Part shown: piece by piece, positions 1 to 8,025 of the stretch | Layout: every line of letters starts with the position of its first letter | Numbering within the stretch: position 1 is the stretch's first letter | Origin: an uncultured Eubacteriales bacterium | GTDB lineage: Bacteria > Bacillota > Clostridia > Peptostreptococcales > Anaerovoracaceae | Assembly (NCBI GenBank): GCA_910583765.1 | Contig: CAJTYS010000006.1 | Location: 62,001 to 126,000 of the forward strand | DNA length: 64,000 bases | Direction: 5' to 3' | Program-made: the position numbers and the translations under genes | Notes under the pieces: model-generated | The model's input: the letters and a program-made list of their open reading frames with translations, nothing else | What the model was told of the DNA's origin: nothing | Database searches by the model: none

Positions 1-644
1 TATATTATACGGAGTACAGCCAGATTACGATGGAGGCAGGGATTTACGGTCTAACCACAGGCCTGATGCTTGCCACTATCCTACTCTGGTTTTCCTGCTA
101 TAATCAAGTAATGACCAGCGACAAATTCGTATACTTGTTCGGGAAGCTCATTCCGGCGGTTTCCCTGATTTTTTCCATGGTCATGCGTTTTGTCCCCAAT
201 TTTAAAATGCAAATCAAAAAAATTTCTGAAGCTCAGCGCTGTATTGGGCGGGATGTGACCAACGGACGGATCAGAGATAAAATCCATCACGGAATCCTGA
301 TCGTGTCCATCATGTTCACCTGGGCACTGGAAAACGCCATTGACTCCGCTGATTCCATGCGTTCTCGGGGGTATGGCTTGAAAAACAGGAGCACATTTTC
401 CCTTTACCGGTTCGACAGACGGGACGTGTCTGCCGCGGCTTTGCTGGCGGTGGTAACGGGTATCGTGCTGGCGGGCATGGCTCTGGGAAAGTGCTCCATG
501 GAATTTTATCCCCAGATCGTTATGGCAGATTTTGACTGGTTCAGCGCGGTCATTTATGGGGCCTATGGGATCTTGTGTTTCTTTCCCATATTGATGGAAG
601 TAAAAGAGGTGATCACTTGGAAACGTTTACAGTCAAAAATGTAA
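1..644 (+). CDS. EcfT-type transmembrane coupling subunit of an ECF importer (5'-partial)
   Basis: Membrane scaffold (EcfT/CbiQ family) that links ATP hydrolysis by EcfA ATPases to a vitamin- or metal-binding S component. The frame is already open at the left edge (first full codon at base 3), so the N-terminus is missing; 213 residues are visible. They show several hydrophobic helices, a basic cytoplasmic stretch, and the coupling-helix signature ADSMRSRGYG at about visible residue 115, which is diagnostic of the family and contacts the ATPase groove. The stop at 642-644 lies inside the next gene (28-base overlap), as expected for translational coupling with its ATPase partner. The substrate cannot be read from this subunit. 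Confidence 0.88.
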   Translation, partial: YYTEYSQITMEAGIYGLTTGLMLATILLWFSCYNQVMTSDKFVYLFGKLIPAVSLIFSMVMRFVPNFKMQIKKISEAQRCIGRDVTNGRIRDKIHHGILIVSIMFTWALENAIDSADSMRSRGYGLKNRSTFSLYRFDRRDVSAAALLAVVTGIVLAGMALGKCSMEFYPQIVMADFDWFSAVIYGAYGILCFFPILMEVKEVITWKRLQSKM

Positions 645-3385
645 CCTTTACCTATCCGGAAGCAGCAGGGCCAGCGCTGACAGACGCGAGCTTCACAGTT
701 TCTCCGGGGGAAATGATCGTGATCTGCGGTCAGTCTGGGTCAGGAAAAAGCACGCTTCTGCGCAATCTGAAGCCGATCCTGGCGCCTCACGGAAAGCGGC
801 AGGGAGAAATTTTGTTTGACGGCGTGCCCATTGATCAGCTGGATCAGAAGCAGCAGGCAGCGAAGATCGGCTATGTGCTGCAAAATCCCGACAATCAAAT
901 TGTCACGGACAAAGTCTGGCACGAGCTGGCCTTTGGCCTGGAAAGTCTGGGCATGGACACCAAGACCATTCGTCTGCGGGTGGCGGAAATGGCTAGTTTT
1001 TTCGGGATTCAGACTTGGTTTCACAAGGAAGTCAACCATCTTTCCGGCGGGCAGAAGCAGATTCTCAACCTAGCCTCCGTCATGGCCATGCAGCCGGAAA
1101 TTTTGATTCTGGACGAGCCCACCTCGCAGCTGGATCCGATTGCTGCCAGTGACTTCCTGGAAACCATCGCAAAGATTAATCGGGAGCTGGGGACCACAGT
1201 GATCATCACCGAACATCGCCTGGAAGAAGTGCTGACCATGGCGGAGCGGGCCATTGTCTTGGATCAAGGGAAAATCATCGCGGACGATACACCGGCAAAT
1301 GTAGGCGCGATCCTGGCCAGGGACAACCATTCTATGTTCATGGCCATGCCCACGCCCCTCCAGGCATATTCCATCCTTTATCAAGATGGCATCGGCAAAA
1401 CTCTGCCATGTCCGGTGAACGTGCGGGACGGACGGAACTGGCTGAGCAGGCTCTTCGCGGGCAGAAGTCCTTTGATTCGGGCTCTGCCAGCGGAGCCGGA
1501 GATCCAGAGAAAGGCTGAGCCGGTCATAGAAATGAAAGAAGTCTGGTTCCGATACGGCAAGCAGGAGCCGGATGTGGTCAAAGATCTGAGCATGCAGGTG
1601 TATTCGGGAGAGTTTTTCTGTCTGGTAGGGGGCAATGGGACCGGAAAAACCACCACGCTCACCCTGGCAGGCGGAATCCACAGGCCATACCGAGGAAGCA
1701 TCAAGATCAAAGGAAAAAAAGTCAGTGCCTATAAGAATAATCAGCTGTTCCAGGGGATCCTGGGCATCCTGCCACAGAACCCCCAGAGCATTTTTGTGAA
1801 AAAGACCGTGGAGGAAGATCTGCTGGAAATGTTGGAAGGCAGCAAGCTGTCCAAGAGTCAGCAGCTGCGGCGTGTCCAGGAAGTGGTGGATCTGGTGGAG
1901 ATCGGACATCTGACAGACATGCATCCTTATGACCTTTCCGGTGGAGAACAGCAGCGGGCTGCCATGGCAAAGATCCTGCTGCTGGATCCGGAGATCTTGC
2001 TGCTGGACGAACCCACCAAAGGGCTGGACAGCGGCTTCAAGTTCAAGCTGGCAGGCATCCTCAAGCGGCTTCAGCAGCGGGGAATCACCATCCTTATGGT
2101 GTCCCATGACATTGAATTCTGCGGCCGGTACGCTGATCGGTGCGCCATGTTTTTCGATGGGAAGATCATCACCACCAACACCCCTCGGCTCTTTTTTTCT
2201 GGCAACAGCTTTTACACTACCGCCGCTAACCGCATTTCTCGTCACCTCTTTGAAAATGCGGTCAATGTGGATGATATTGTGACCTTGGTGCGGCAGAATT
2301 TTGGAAAGGCGCCTGAAGGTTCAGCGAAAAGCGGGGCGGCTGAACAGGGCTTAGGAACCAGTGCGGGAGCTGGCCAAAAGGAGGAAGAGCAAAGCTGCGG
2401 GTTGGAGCATGGTTTGGCTCTGAGAAATTTGGATATGGATGAAGGATCTGACCAGATCGAACCTTCTTTCCGAAAACAAGAAGAAACAGAAACACAAAGC
2501 CACAGCAGTGAAGATCTGGCAGAGCGATTGCGGCAGCAATACTGCAGAGCCGGCGGCAAAACAGGCAGCGGAGGCAGGACGGCAGCACGGGCAAGGGAGA
2601 AAGAACAGTCCGGTGCCGGAGCGCTCGCTTGCGATCCAGAGCAGATGACGGCTGACCGTAAAGGGGCGCGGAAGGTGAAACCTGGCGCTTTGCGGCCCAT
2701 GGGTCTGGATCTGGGGATGGTGCTTTTGGGATTCGTGACCATCATAGGCGGGTATCATGTGTTGGGCGACAGAAAGTATTTTGTCATTTCCGCGCTGCTG
2801 GTGCTTTACGCCTTGATCCCGTTTTTTGCGGGATTCGAGCGGAAAAAGCCGAAGGCCCGTGAAATCGTCATCCTTGCAGTGCTCATCGCCACTGCGGTAG
2901 TGGGGCGGGCGGCCTTTTTCATGATCCCTAATTTCAAGCCCATCGTTGCCATTATCATTATTTCCGGCGTGGCGCTGGGCAAGGAGTCCGGCTTTCTGGT
3001 GGGAGCCATGTCAGCCTTTGTTTCTAATTTCCTCTTTGGGCAAGGTCCGTGGACACCGTATCAGATGATCGCCATGGCTATCATCGGATATTTGGCGGGA
3101 TTGATTTTTCACCGGTTCGAGGATCGTCTCAAGATCTTGCCATTGGTGGCATTCGGTGCGCTGACTACATTTTTTCTTTACGGAGCTATTGTGGATCTGT
3201 GGACGATTTTTTCCGCCACTTCAGAGCCCACCATGGCCACGGTCATAGGGATTTACGCTGCGGGCATTCCTTTCAACCTGACCCATGCCGCGGCCACAGC
3301 GATTTTCCTCCTGCTGCTGGCAAAGCCCATGCTGGGGAAGCTGAACCGAGTCAGAGTCAAGTATGGGATGGAGGTTTATGAGTAG
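617..3385 (+). CDS. Fused ECF importer: two EcfA ATPase domains plus S component
   Basis: A single 922-residue chain joins both ATPases of an energy-coupling-factor importer to a membrane substrate-binding subunit. ATPase 1 has Walker A GQSGSGKST (38-46), signature LSGGQKQ (about 142) and Walker B ILILDEPTSQLD (about 160-172). ATPase 2 has Walker A GGNGTGKTTT (about 337), signature LSGGEQQR (about 441) and ILLLDEPTKGLD (about 462). A charged, Ala/Gly/Gln-rich linker (about 560-690) leads to a hydrophobic S domain (about 693-922) with the motif FGQGPWTPYQM, reminiscent of predicted corrinoid S components; the substrate is inference. I chose TTG 617 over the upstream ATG 575 because GAGGTGA (606-612) sits just before it. 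ATPases and S component are normally separate genes. Confidence 0.85.
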   Translation: METFTVKNVTFTYPEAAGPALTDASFTVSPGEMIVICGQSGSGKSTLLRNLKPILAPHGKRQGEILFDGVPIDQLDQKQQAAKIGYVLQNPDNQIVTDKVWHELAFGLESLGMDTKTIRLRVAEMASFFGIQTWFHKEVNHLSGGQKQILNLASVMAMQPEILILDEPTSQLDPIAASDFLETIAKINRELGTTVIITEHRLEEVLTMAERAIVLDQGKIIADDTPANVGAILARDNHSMFMAMPTPLQAYSILYQDGIGKTLPCPVNVRDGRNWLSRLFAGRSPLIRALPAEPEIQRKAEPVIEMKEVWFRYGKQEPDVVKDLSMQVYSGEFFCLVGGNGTGKTTTLTLAGGIHRPYRGSIKIKGKKVSAYKNNQLFQGILGILPQNPQSIFVKKTVEEDLLEMLEGSKLSKSQQLRRVQEVVDLVEIGHLTDMHPYDLSGGEQQRAAMAKILLLDPEILLLDEPTKGLDSGFKFKLAGILKRLQQRGITILMVSHDIEFCGRYADRCAMFFDGKIITTNTPRLFFSGNSFYTTAANRISRHLFENAVNVDDIVTLVRQNFGKAPEGSAKSGAAEQGLGTSAGAGQKEEEQSCGLEHGLALRNLDMDEGSDQIEPSFRKQEETETQSHSSEDLAERLRQQYCRAGGKTGSGGRTAARAREKEQSGAGALACDPEQMTADRKGARKVKPGALRPMGLDLGMVLLGFVTIIGGYHVLGDRKYFVISALLVLYALIPFFAGFERKKPKAREIVILAVLIATAVVGRAAFFMIPNFKPIVAIIIISGVALGKESGFLVGAMSAFVSNFLFGQGPWTPYQMIAMAIIGYLAGLIFHRFEDRLKILPLVAFGALTTFFLYGAIVDLWTIFSATSEPTMATVIGIYAAGIPFNLTHAAATAIFLLLLAKPMLGKLNRVRVKYGMEVYE

Positions 3386-3446
3386 AAAGAGGATGGCGGC
3401 CGAGGGGCAGGGTGTCGGGAGCGGCAGGCTGGAAAAACGGAGACAT

Positions 3447-3475
3447 TTGACAAGATAAAATAAACACGGTACAAT
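3447..3475 (+). promoter_or_regulatory. SigA-type promoter for nnrD operon
   Basis: TTGACA (3447-3452), 17-base spacer, TACAAT (3470-3475). It points to nnrD and mazF, with the start codon about 360 bases downstream. Confidence 0.7.
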
Positions 3476-3549
3476 GTATGCCAAGCAGCATAAAAATGGA
3501 GGAATTGCCAGCCCGAGCGCAAGATGGCACAAGGTGCCAGATCGCAGGA

Positions 3550-3588
3550 GTGTGCACAAATTGATGATTTTTGCCGATTTGTGCACAC
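3550..3588. repeat. Interrupted palindrome, copy 1
   Basis: Perfect 12-base arms GTGTGCACAAAT (3550-3561) and ATTTGTGCACAC (3577-3588) around a 15-base AT-rich spacer. It shares the architecture AAAT-spacer-ATTT with copies at 3694, 20857, 24924 and 25088, while the outer arms differ but stay complementary. Confidence 0.75.
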
Positions 3589-3693
3589 AAAACCGCCTAT
3601 TTTTCCAGATTTCAGCCTAGAAATACGGGATATCCAAGAAAATAGGCATGGAAGTTTACATAATACCGAGAAAATTTATATTTTCTTCATTAT

Positions 3694-3736
3694 CAGTGTG
3701 CATAAATTCGCAAAAAAGCTCAATTTGTACACACTG
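3694..3736. repeat. Interrupted palindrome, copy 2
   Basis: Left arm CAGTGTGCATAAATT (3694-3708) and right arm AATTTGTACACACTG (3722-3736) pair at 13 of 15 positions around a 13-base spacer. Relative to the AAAT/ATTT boundary its spacing equals that of copy 1, 140 bases upstream. Confidence 0.7.
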
Positions 3737-3837
3737 CTACAATATTTCAATCAATAGAGAGGCAGAGCCTAAGTTTCAGCTGATGGATTCAAACCACAGT
3801 AAATCACAACGAGCGGGACAAACACAGCGGAAAATTT

Positions 3838-4704
3838 ATGAAAAATTCAAGTTTAGCAGGTTTAATAACCTTAGAATATGTAAATACTGTAATTAAGGAA
3901 CGACCGAAGGACATACATAAAGGTGACTGCGGTAAAGTTCTCATCATCGCAGGCTCTGTAGGCATGGCGGGCGCGGCCATGCTCTGCGCGAGAGGGGCGC
4001 TGCGGGCAGGAGCGGGACTTGTGCGAATTTCCGTTCCCAAAGAGCTTTATCCCATTCTGCAGGTGGGCGTGCCGGAAGCCACATGTGTCCCCAGGGAGCT
4101 TTCCCTACCGGAAATAGAGGCCTGCGACGCAGCGGCCATTGGTCCGGGGTTAGGAGATGATGAGCAGAGTGTCGGATTAATCCGAACCATATTGAACAAT
4201 TACAGGAAAACCATAGTATTGGACGCTGACGGAATCAACGCGGTCAGCAGGGCGAATTTGGGACAAGCTTTGCGGGAAACCAAAGCAGAGGTCATCATGA
4301 CTCCCCACCCAGGGGAAGCGGCCAGGTTCCTCCGCTACATGAAAGCAGGAGACATTTCCAGCATGGAAAGGCTCCAAGTGGCAGAGCTTTTAGCGGAGAA
4401 ATCAAAAGCCACCTGCGTGCTGAAAGGCAGCGCGACCCTGGTGACAACAAAGAGCGGCGATTCATATACTAATACTACAGGAAATCCGGGCATGGCCACC
4501 GGAGGCAGCGGAGACGTCTTAACAGGAATCATCGCTGCGCTGGCCGGGCAGGGTCTAGCACCGGAGGATTGCGGGAAAGCGGGGGTGTTCATCCACGGCA
4601 TGGCAGGAGATCTATGTGCCGAAGCTTACGGAGAAACCGGCATGACCTCCATGGACATGGCCAACATGACGGCCCTGGCTTTCAAAAAAATCATTGGAAA
4701 ATAG
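3838..4704 (+). CDS. nnrD: ADP-dependent NAD(P)H-hydrate dehydratase
   Basis: Repairs hydrated NADH/NADPH (the S-epimer of NADHX) back to NAD(P)H using ADP or ATP, a cytosolic metabolite-repair step. The 288-residue protein matches the ribokinase-like NnrD (YjeF C-terminal) family: HKGDCGKVLIIAGS near the start, AAIGPGLG (about 100), the TPHPGEA motif (about 155) and the nucleotide-binding block TGGSGDVLTG (about 220). The N-terminal NnrE epimerase domain often fused to it is absent. ATG 3838 has only a weak ribosome site; no better in-frame start fits the family's N-terminus. It precedes a mazF-type toxin gene, a position where other Firmicutes often carry alr and mazE. Confidence 0.9.
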   Translation: MKNSSLAGLITLEYVNTVIKERPKDIHKGDCGKVLIIAGSVGMAGAAMLCARGALRAGAGLVRISVPKELYPILQVGVPEATCVPRELSLPEIEACDAAAIGPGLGDDEQSVGLIRTILNNYRKTIVLDADGINAVSRANLGQALRETKAEVIMTPHPGEAARFLRYMKAGDISSMERLQVAELLAEKSKATCVLKGSATLVTTKSGDSYTNTTGNPGMATGGSGDVLTGIIAALAGQGLAPEDCGKAGVFIHGMAGDLCAEAYGETGMTSMDMANMTALAFKKIIGK

Positions 4705-4799
4705 ATCTGGGAATCAGGCGGAAAGACTGGGCGGCCTCAAGGACCCCAGGCGGCCAAAATCCCCCAGATCATAAAGATAACAGATAAGGAGTGAAGGAC

Positions 4800-5156
4800 T
4801 TGCTGGTAAAGAAAGGTGATCTTTATTTTGCAGATTTAAGTCCGGTAATCGGCTCCGAACAGGGCGGCGTAAGGCCAGTCCTGGTGGTTCAGAACAACGT
4901 AGGGAACAAATACAGCCCGACCATCATCGTGGCTGCCGTGACCTCACAGAAAAACAAAGCCAATCTGCCGACCCATGTGGAAATCGCAGCGGACGGCAAT
5001 GGTCTCAGTAAAAATTCAGTAGTATTGCTCGAACAGCTCAGAACAATTGACAAAAAACGGTTAAAAGAACGAATTGGCACGATCAACCAGGAACGTTTAC
5101 CGGATGTTGATGAAGCGTTAGGCGTAAGTTTAGGAATAACGAGCGCATTTGAATGA
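4800..5156 (+). CDS. mazF: EndoA/MazF-type endoribonuclease toxin
   Basis: Sequence-specific mRNA interferase of the MazF/PemK family, close in sequence pattern to Bacillus EndoA. The 118-residue protein has the family landmarks GDLYFADLSPVIGSEQGG at the N-terminus, RPVLVVQN (about 26-33), LPTHVEI (about 60) and LLEQLRTIDK (about 80). I chose TTG 4800, since AAGGAG (4786-4791) lies 8 bases before it, whereas GTG 4791 overlaps that site. No MazE-like antitoxin gene is visible upstream: the 95 bases after nnrD are too short, and no small partner follows before the transketolase. The antitoxin may be elsewhere in the genome. Confidence 0.9.
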   Translation: MLVKKGDLYFADLSPVIGSEQGGVRPVLVVQNNVGNKYSPTIIVAAVTSQKNKANLPTHVEIAADGNGLSKNSVVLLEQLRTIDKKRLKERIGTINQERLPDVDEALGVSLGITSAFE

Positions 5157-5248
5157 TCAAATCGTTTTTGATGGCAAAAAGCAGGAAAGCTCCCAAGGGG
5201 CTTTTCTGCCCAGTGCCTGATATAAAAATGCAAACAGGAGGATAAGCA

Positions 5249-6067
5249 ATGGATTACACACACTTTGAAAAGACAGCGGCAAATATCCGCACAGGAATCG
5301 TGAAAGCAATACATAACGCAGGCTCCGGACATCCGGGCGGTTCCCTTTCTGCGGCGGATATCGTGACTGCGCTGTATTTTAAAGAAATGAACATCGACCC
5401 GAAAAATCCAAAAATGAAGGGCAGGGACAAATTCATCCTGTCAAAGGGCCACGCCGGTCCAGTGCAATACGCGGCGCTGGCAGAACGAGGCTACTTTCCA
5501 AAAGAAGACATCCTGCAGCTGAGAAAGCTGGGAAGCAAATTTCAGGGCCACCCAAACATGAACAAGGTCCCGGGCATCGAAATGTCCACAGGCTCCCTGG
5601 GACAGGGCTTTTCCGTGGCAGGCGGCATGGCTATGGCCGGAAAGCTGGACAAGGACCCAGGCAGGATCTATGTGCTGCTGGGCGACGGCGAGATCCAGGA
5701 AGGCATCATCTGGGAAGCTGCCATGTCCGCGGCACATTACAAGTTGGACAACCTGGTAGGAATCCTGGATTGGAACGGCCTGCAGATCGACGGAAAAAAC
5801 GAAGATGTCATGACCGTTGCTCCTGTTGATAAGAAATTCGAGGCTTTTGGCTGGAACGTGATCAACATCGATGGACATGATTTCCCGCAGATTTTCGATG
5901 CCTTTGACAAGGCTAGAGCATGCAAAGGCAAGCCGACCATGATCATTGCCAAGACTCACAAAGGCAGAGGCGTTTCCTTTATGGAAGACCAATACGGCTG
6001 GCATGGAAAAGCCCCGAACGAAGAACAGACGAAGCAGGCGATCGAGGAACTGGGAGGTGAATGGTAA
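5249..6067 (+). CDS. Transketolase, N-terminal (TPP-binding) subunit
   Basis: First half of a split transketolase that moves two-carbon units between sugar phosphates in the non-oxidative pentose phosphate pathway. The 272 residues contain the early HPGGSLS motif, SKGHAGPVQYAAL, and the thiamine-diphosphate/Mg motif starting GDGEIQEG (about 150) and ending at DWN, as in the family. A clear AGGAGG-type ribosome site precedes ATG 5249. The gene overlaps the C-terminal subunit gene by one base (6067), which favours equimolar synthesis. The two-gene form is common in anaerobic Firmicutes and archaea. Confidence 0.93.
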   Translation: MDYTHFEKTAANIRTGIVKAIHNAGSGHPGGSLSAADIVTALYFKEMNIDPKNPKMKGRDKFILSKGHAGPVQYAALAERGYFPKEDILQLRKLGSKFQGHPNMNKVPGIEMSTGSLGQGFSVAGGMAMAGKLDKDPGRIYVLLGDGEIQEGIIWEAAMSAAHYKLDNLVGILDWNGLQIDGKNEDVMTVAPVDKKFEAFGWNVINIDGHDFPQIFDAFDKARACKGKPTMIIAKTHKGRGVSFMEDQYGWHGKAPNEEQTKQAIEELGGEW

Positions 6068-6996
6068 TGGCAGAAAAAATGGCAACAAGACAAGCTTATG
6101 GAAAAAAGCTGGTAGAATTAGGCGCAAAATATGAAAACCTGGTGGTAATGGACGCAGACCTTTCCAAATCCACTATGACCGCAGAATTCGGCAGCGCTTA
6201 TCCAGAACGGTTTTTCAACATGGGGATCGCGGAACAAAATCTGTATGGAGCGGCCACGGGCCTGGCATTGTCGGGAAAGACCGTGTGCGCCAGCACCTTC
6301 GCCATGTTCGCTGCGGGAAGGGCCTTTGAGATCATCCGCAACTCCATTGGCTACACGAAAGCCAACGTGAAGATCTGCGCCACTCATGCGGGGATCACAG
6401 TAGGCGAAGACGGAGCCAGCCACCAGACCTTTGAAGACCTGGCTCTCATGCGGACCATCCCAGGCATGACAGTCATCAATCCGTCTGACGGCGTTTCCGC
6501 TGGAAAACTGCTGGAACAGGCCATTGCCATGAATGGCCCTTGCTACATCAGACTGGGAAGAGCCGCGGTGCCGATCTTTTACGATGAAGCAGCGGACATT
6601 GCTTTAGGAAAAGGAAACTGCCTGCGGGACGGAAATGACGTGACCATCGTGGCCACAGGGATCATGGTAAGCGAAGCTATGATGGCTGCGGAAGAGCTGG
6701 AAAAACAGGGCATTGACGCCAGGGTCATCGATATCCACACCATCAAGCCCATTGATAAAGACATCCTGATCAAAGCCGCGAAAGAAACAGGCAAGATCGT
6801 CACCGCAGAGGAACATTCTGTGATCGGCGGCCTGGGAAGCGCGGTGGCCGAAGCCATTGCCCAGGACGCGCCTGCGAAAATGGCTTTCGTGGGGCAGCAG
6901 GACACCTTTGGTGAGTCTGGAAAGCCAGATGAATTGAAGAAAAAATACGGCATGACAGCAGAACACATCGTAACTGCGGTAAAAGCCTTGAAATAA
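6067..6996 (+). CDS. Transketolase, C-terminal subunit
   Basis: Second half of the split transketolase (309 residues), carrying the pyrimidine-binding and C-terminal domains that complete the active site with the preceding subunit. Visible features are the FFNMGIAEQN segment with the catalytic Glu that activates TPP (about 50-60), FAAGRAFE, and a C-terminal transketolase domain with TAEEHSVIGGLGSAV (about 245). I chose ATG 6067 rather than ATG 6061 because GGGAGGTGA (6052-6060) is ideally spaced for it. Confidence 0.93.
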   Translation: MAEKMATRQAYGKKLVELGAKYENLVVMDADLSKSTMTAEFGSAYPERFFNMGIAEQNLYGAATGLALSGKTVCASTFAMFAAGRAFEIIRNSIGYTKANVKICATHAGITVGEDGASHQTFEDLALMRTIPGMTVINPSDGVSAGKLLEQAIAMNGPCYIRLGRAAVPIFYDEAADIALGKGNCLRDGNDVTIVATGIMVSEAMMAAEELEKQGIDARVIDIHTIKPIDKDILIKAAKETGKIVTAEEHSVIGGLGSAVAEAIAQDAPAKMAFVGQQDTFGESGKPDELKKKYGMTAEHIVTAVKALK

Positions 6997-7022
6997 CTAG
7001 GCGCAAAAATTGTAATAACAAG

Positions 7023-7070
7023 CTCCCTTCTTGAATAGGTTTAATTATAAACGAAACAGAAGGGAGTTTT
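7023..7070 (+). promoter_or_regulatory. Hairpin spanning the ribosome site of the PrcB-like gene
   Basis: CTCCCTTCT (7023-7031) pairs perfectly with AGAAGGGAG (7058-7066), with a 26-base loop and TTTT after the stem. The right arm is also the Shine-Dalgarno sequence for the start at 7075. It could act as a terminator for the transketolase operon or as a translational lock; the sequence does not decide which. Confidence 0.5.
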
Positions 7071-7074
7071 GGTT

Positions 7075-7551
7075 TTGGGAGAAAAAGAAAAGAAGATACG
7101 GAAACCGGTGAAAAAAAAGTTCGTGGTCATCGCAGTCCTTGCGGTGGTCGCAACTTTGGCAGCCGGGCTCGCGGCGGTCAATTTATTAAAAGGTGACAAA
7201 AAAGTGGAGTTTAAAACATTGAGCGAAAACAAAATACCTCAGGACATCTCAAGCCAGGTGATCCCAGAGTACAGAAGCTTGGAACGGGCATTGGCCTGCG
7301 TGGTGGAAGATAAAATCTACGTGATCGTCACCAGAGGCGAAAAGCCCACTTCCGGATTCGGATTGGAAATCGACAAAATGAAGCTGGAAGAAAAAGACGG
7401 AAAGCACAATCTGGTGGTCTATGCGGATTTTGAGGATCCAGAAAAAGGAAAAGCCCTGGCCCAGGTCATCACATATCCAGTGAAAGTGGCGGAAACGGAT
7501 TTAACGAAGCTGCCTGATGAGATCGAACTGCGGATCCAGTACGAAGAGTAG
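7075..7551 (+). CDS. Membrane-anchored PrcB-like domain protein
   Basis: A 158-residue protein with a lysine/arginine-rich cytoplasmic start, one transmembrane segment (about residues 19-42, FVVIAVLAVVATLAAGL core) and an extracytoplasmic domain. The segment TSGFGLEIDKM followed by LVVYADFEDPEKGKA resembles the C-terminal domain of PrcB, a protein that modulates a surface protease in Treponema; in Firmicutes the role is unknown. Start is TTG 7075 (alternative TTG 7069) behind AGAAGGGAG, which itself lies in a hairpin arm. It stands alone between the transketolase genes and a terminator. Confidence 0.6.
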   Translation: MGEKEKKIRKPVKKKFVVIAVLAVVATLAAGLAAVNLLKGDKKVEFKTLSENKIPQDISSQVIPEYRSLERALACVVEDKIYVIVTRGEKPTSGFGLEIDKMKLEEKDGKHNLVVYADFEDPEKGKALAQVITYPVKVAETDLTKLPDEIELRIQYEE

Positions 7552-7624
7552 GCAGGCGCGCGTCTAAAAACGCGCTGGGCTCCTTGGGAAAACCTGATCA
7601 GTAAAATTCATCGCTTTTGCAAAG

Positions 7625-7668
7625 AGAGATGCCGGTACGCCGCGGCCCTGCGGTCAGCATCTCTTTTC
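7625..7668 (+). terminator. Rho-independent terminator
   Basis: AGAGATGC (7625-7632) pairs with GCATCTCT (7657-7664), with a further GC-rich inner helix and a TTTT run. It ends the PrcB-like transcript. Confidence 0.7.
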
Positions 7669-7751
7669 TAATGTCAGGAGACTCCCTTTCAAGGGATAAA
7701 GCCGCCCGTTTTATGGTGTCCAAATTTTACGAGGAAAATGTCTTAATGTAG

Positions 7752-7780
7752 TTGACATAAAATGTAATTAATGGTATTAT
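7752..7780 (+). promoter_or_regulatory. SigA-type promoter for ftsEX operon
   Basis: TTGACA (7752-7757), 17-base spacer, TATTAT (7775-7780). The start of ftsE is about 245 bases downstream, so the leader is long; it contains a perfect 14-base palindrome TCACTTGCAAGTGA at 7855-7868. I see no gene in the rest of 7552-8025. Confidence 0.7.
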
Positions 7781-8025
7781 TAACATGATGCTGGACGCAG
7801 ATTCCAGAAAATAAAACAAAAGGAATGGCAGCCATTTTTCCTATCACATACTCTTCACTTGCAAGTGATAAAATTGTAGCGTTTTGAGGAATACTAGCGA
7901 TATTTGTTTGAAAAACAGAGCGAATTATAGTAAACTAAAGCATATTTGAAAGTTGCTTGATATGAATCGCGCGTCCATGTTCAAAACAAGGCTGCACGCA
8001 AGAACGGGAAAGGGGCTTGGCAGAA

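Larger units (their letters stand above)
3386..3837. other. Intergenic leader region before nnrD
   Basis: This 452-base stretch has no convincing gene. It holds a strong promoter (3447-3475) and two related interrupted palindromes (3550-3588, 3694-3736). From the promoter the nnrD transcript would carry an untranslated leader of roughly 355 bases containing both palindromes. I see no U-tract after either of them that would make them terminators. Confidence 0.6.

Noticed and set aside
1070..2245. A 391-codon minus-strand frame
   Set aside because: It is antisense to the two well-conserved ATPase domains of the ECF fusion; composition is that of a reverse shadow.
3447..3837. Short open frames between the ECF gene and nnrD (up to 82 codons)
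   Set aside because: They run through the palindromes, lack ribosome sites, and show no protein-like composition.
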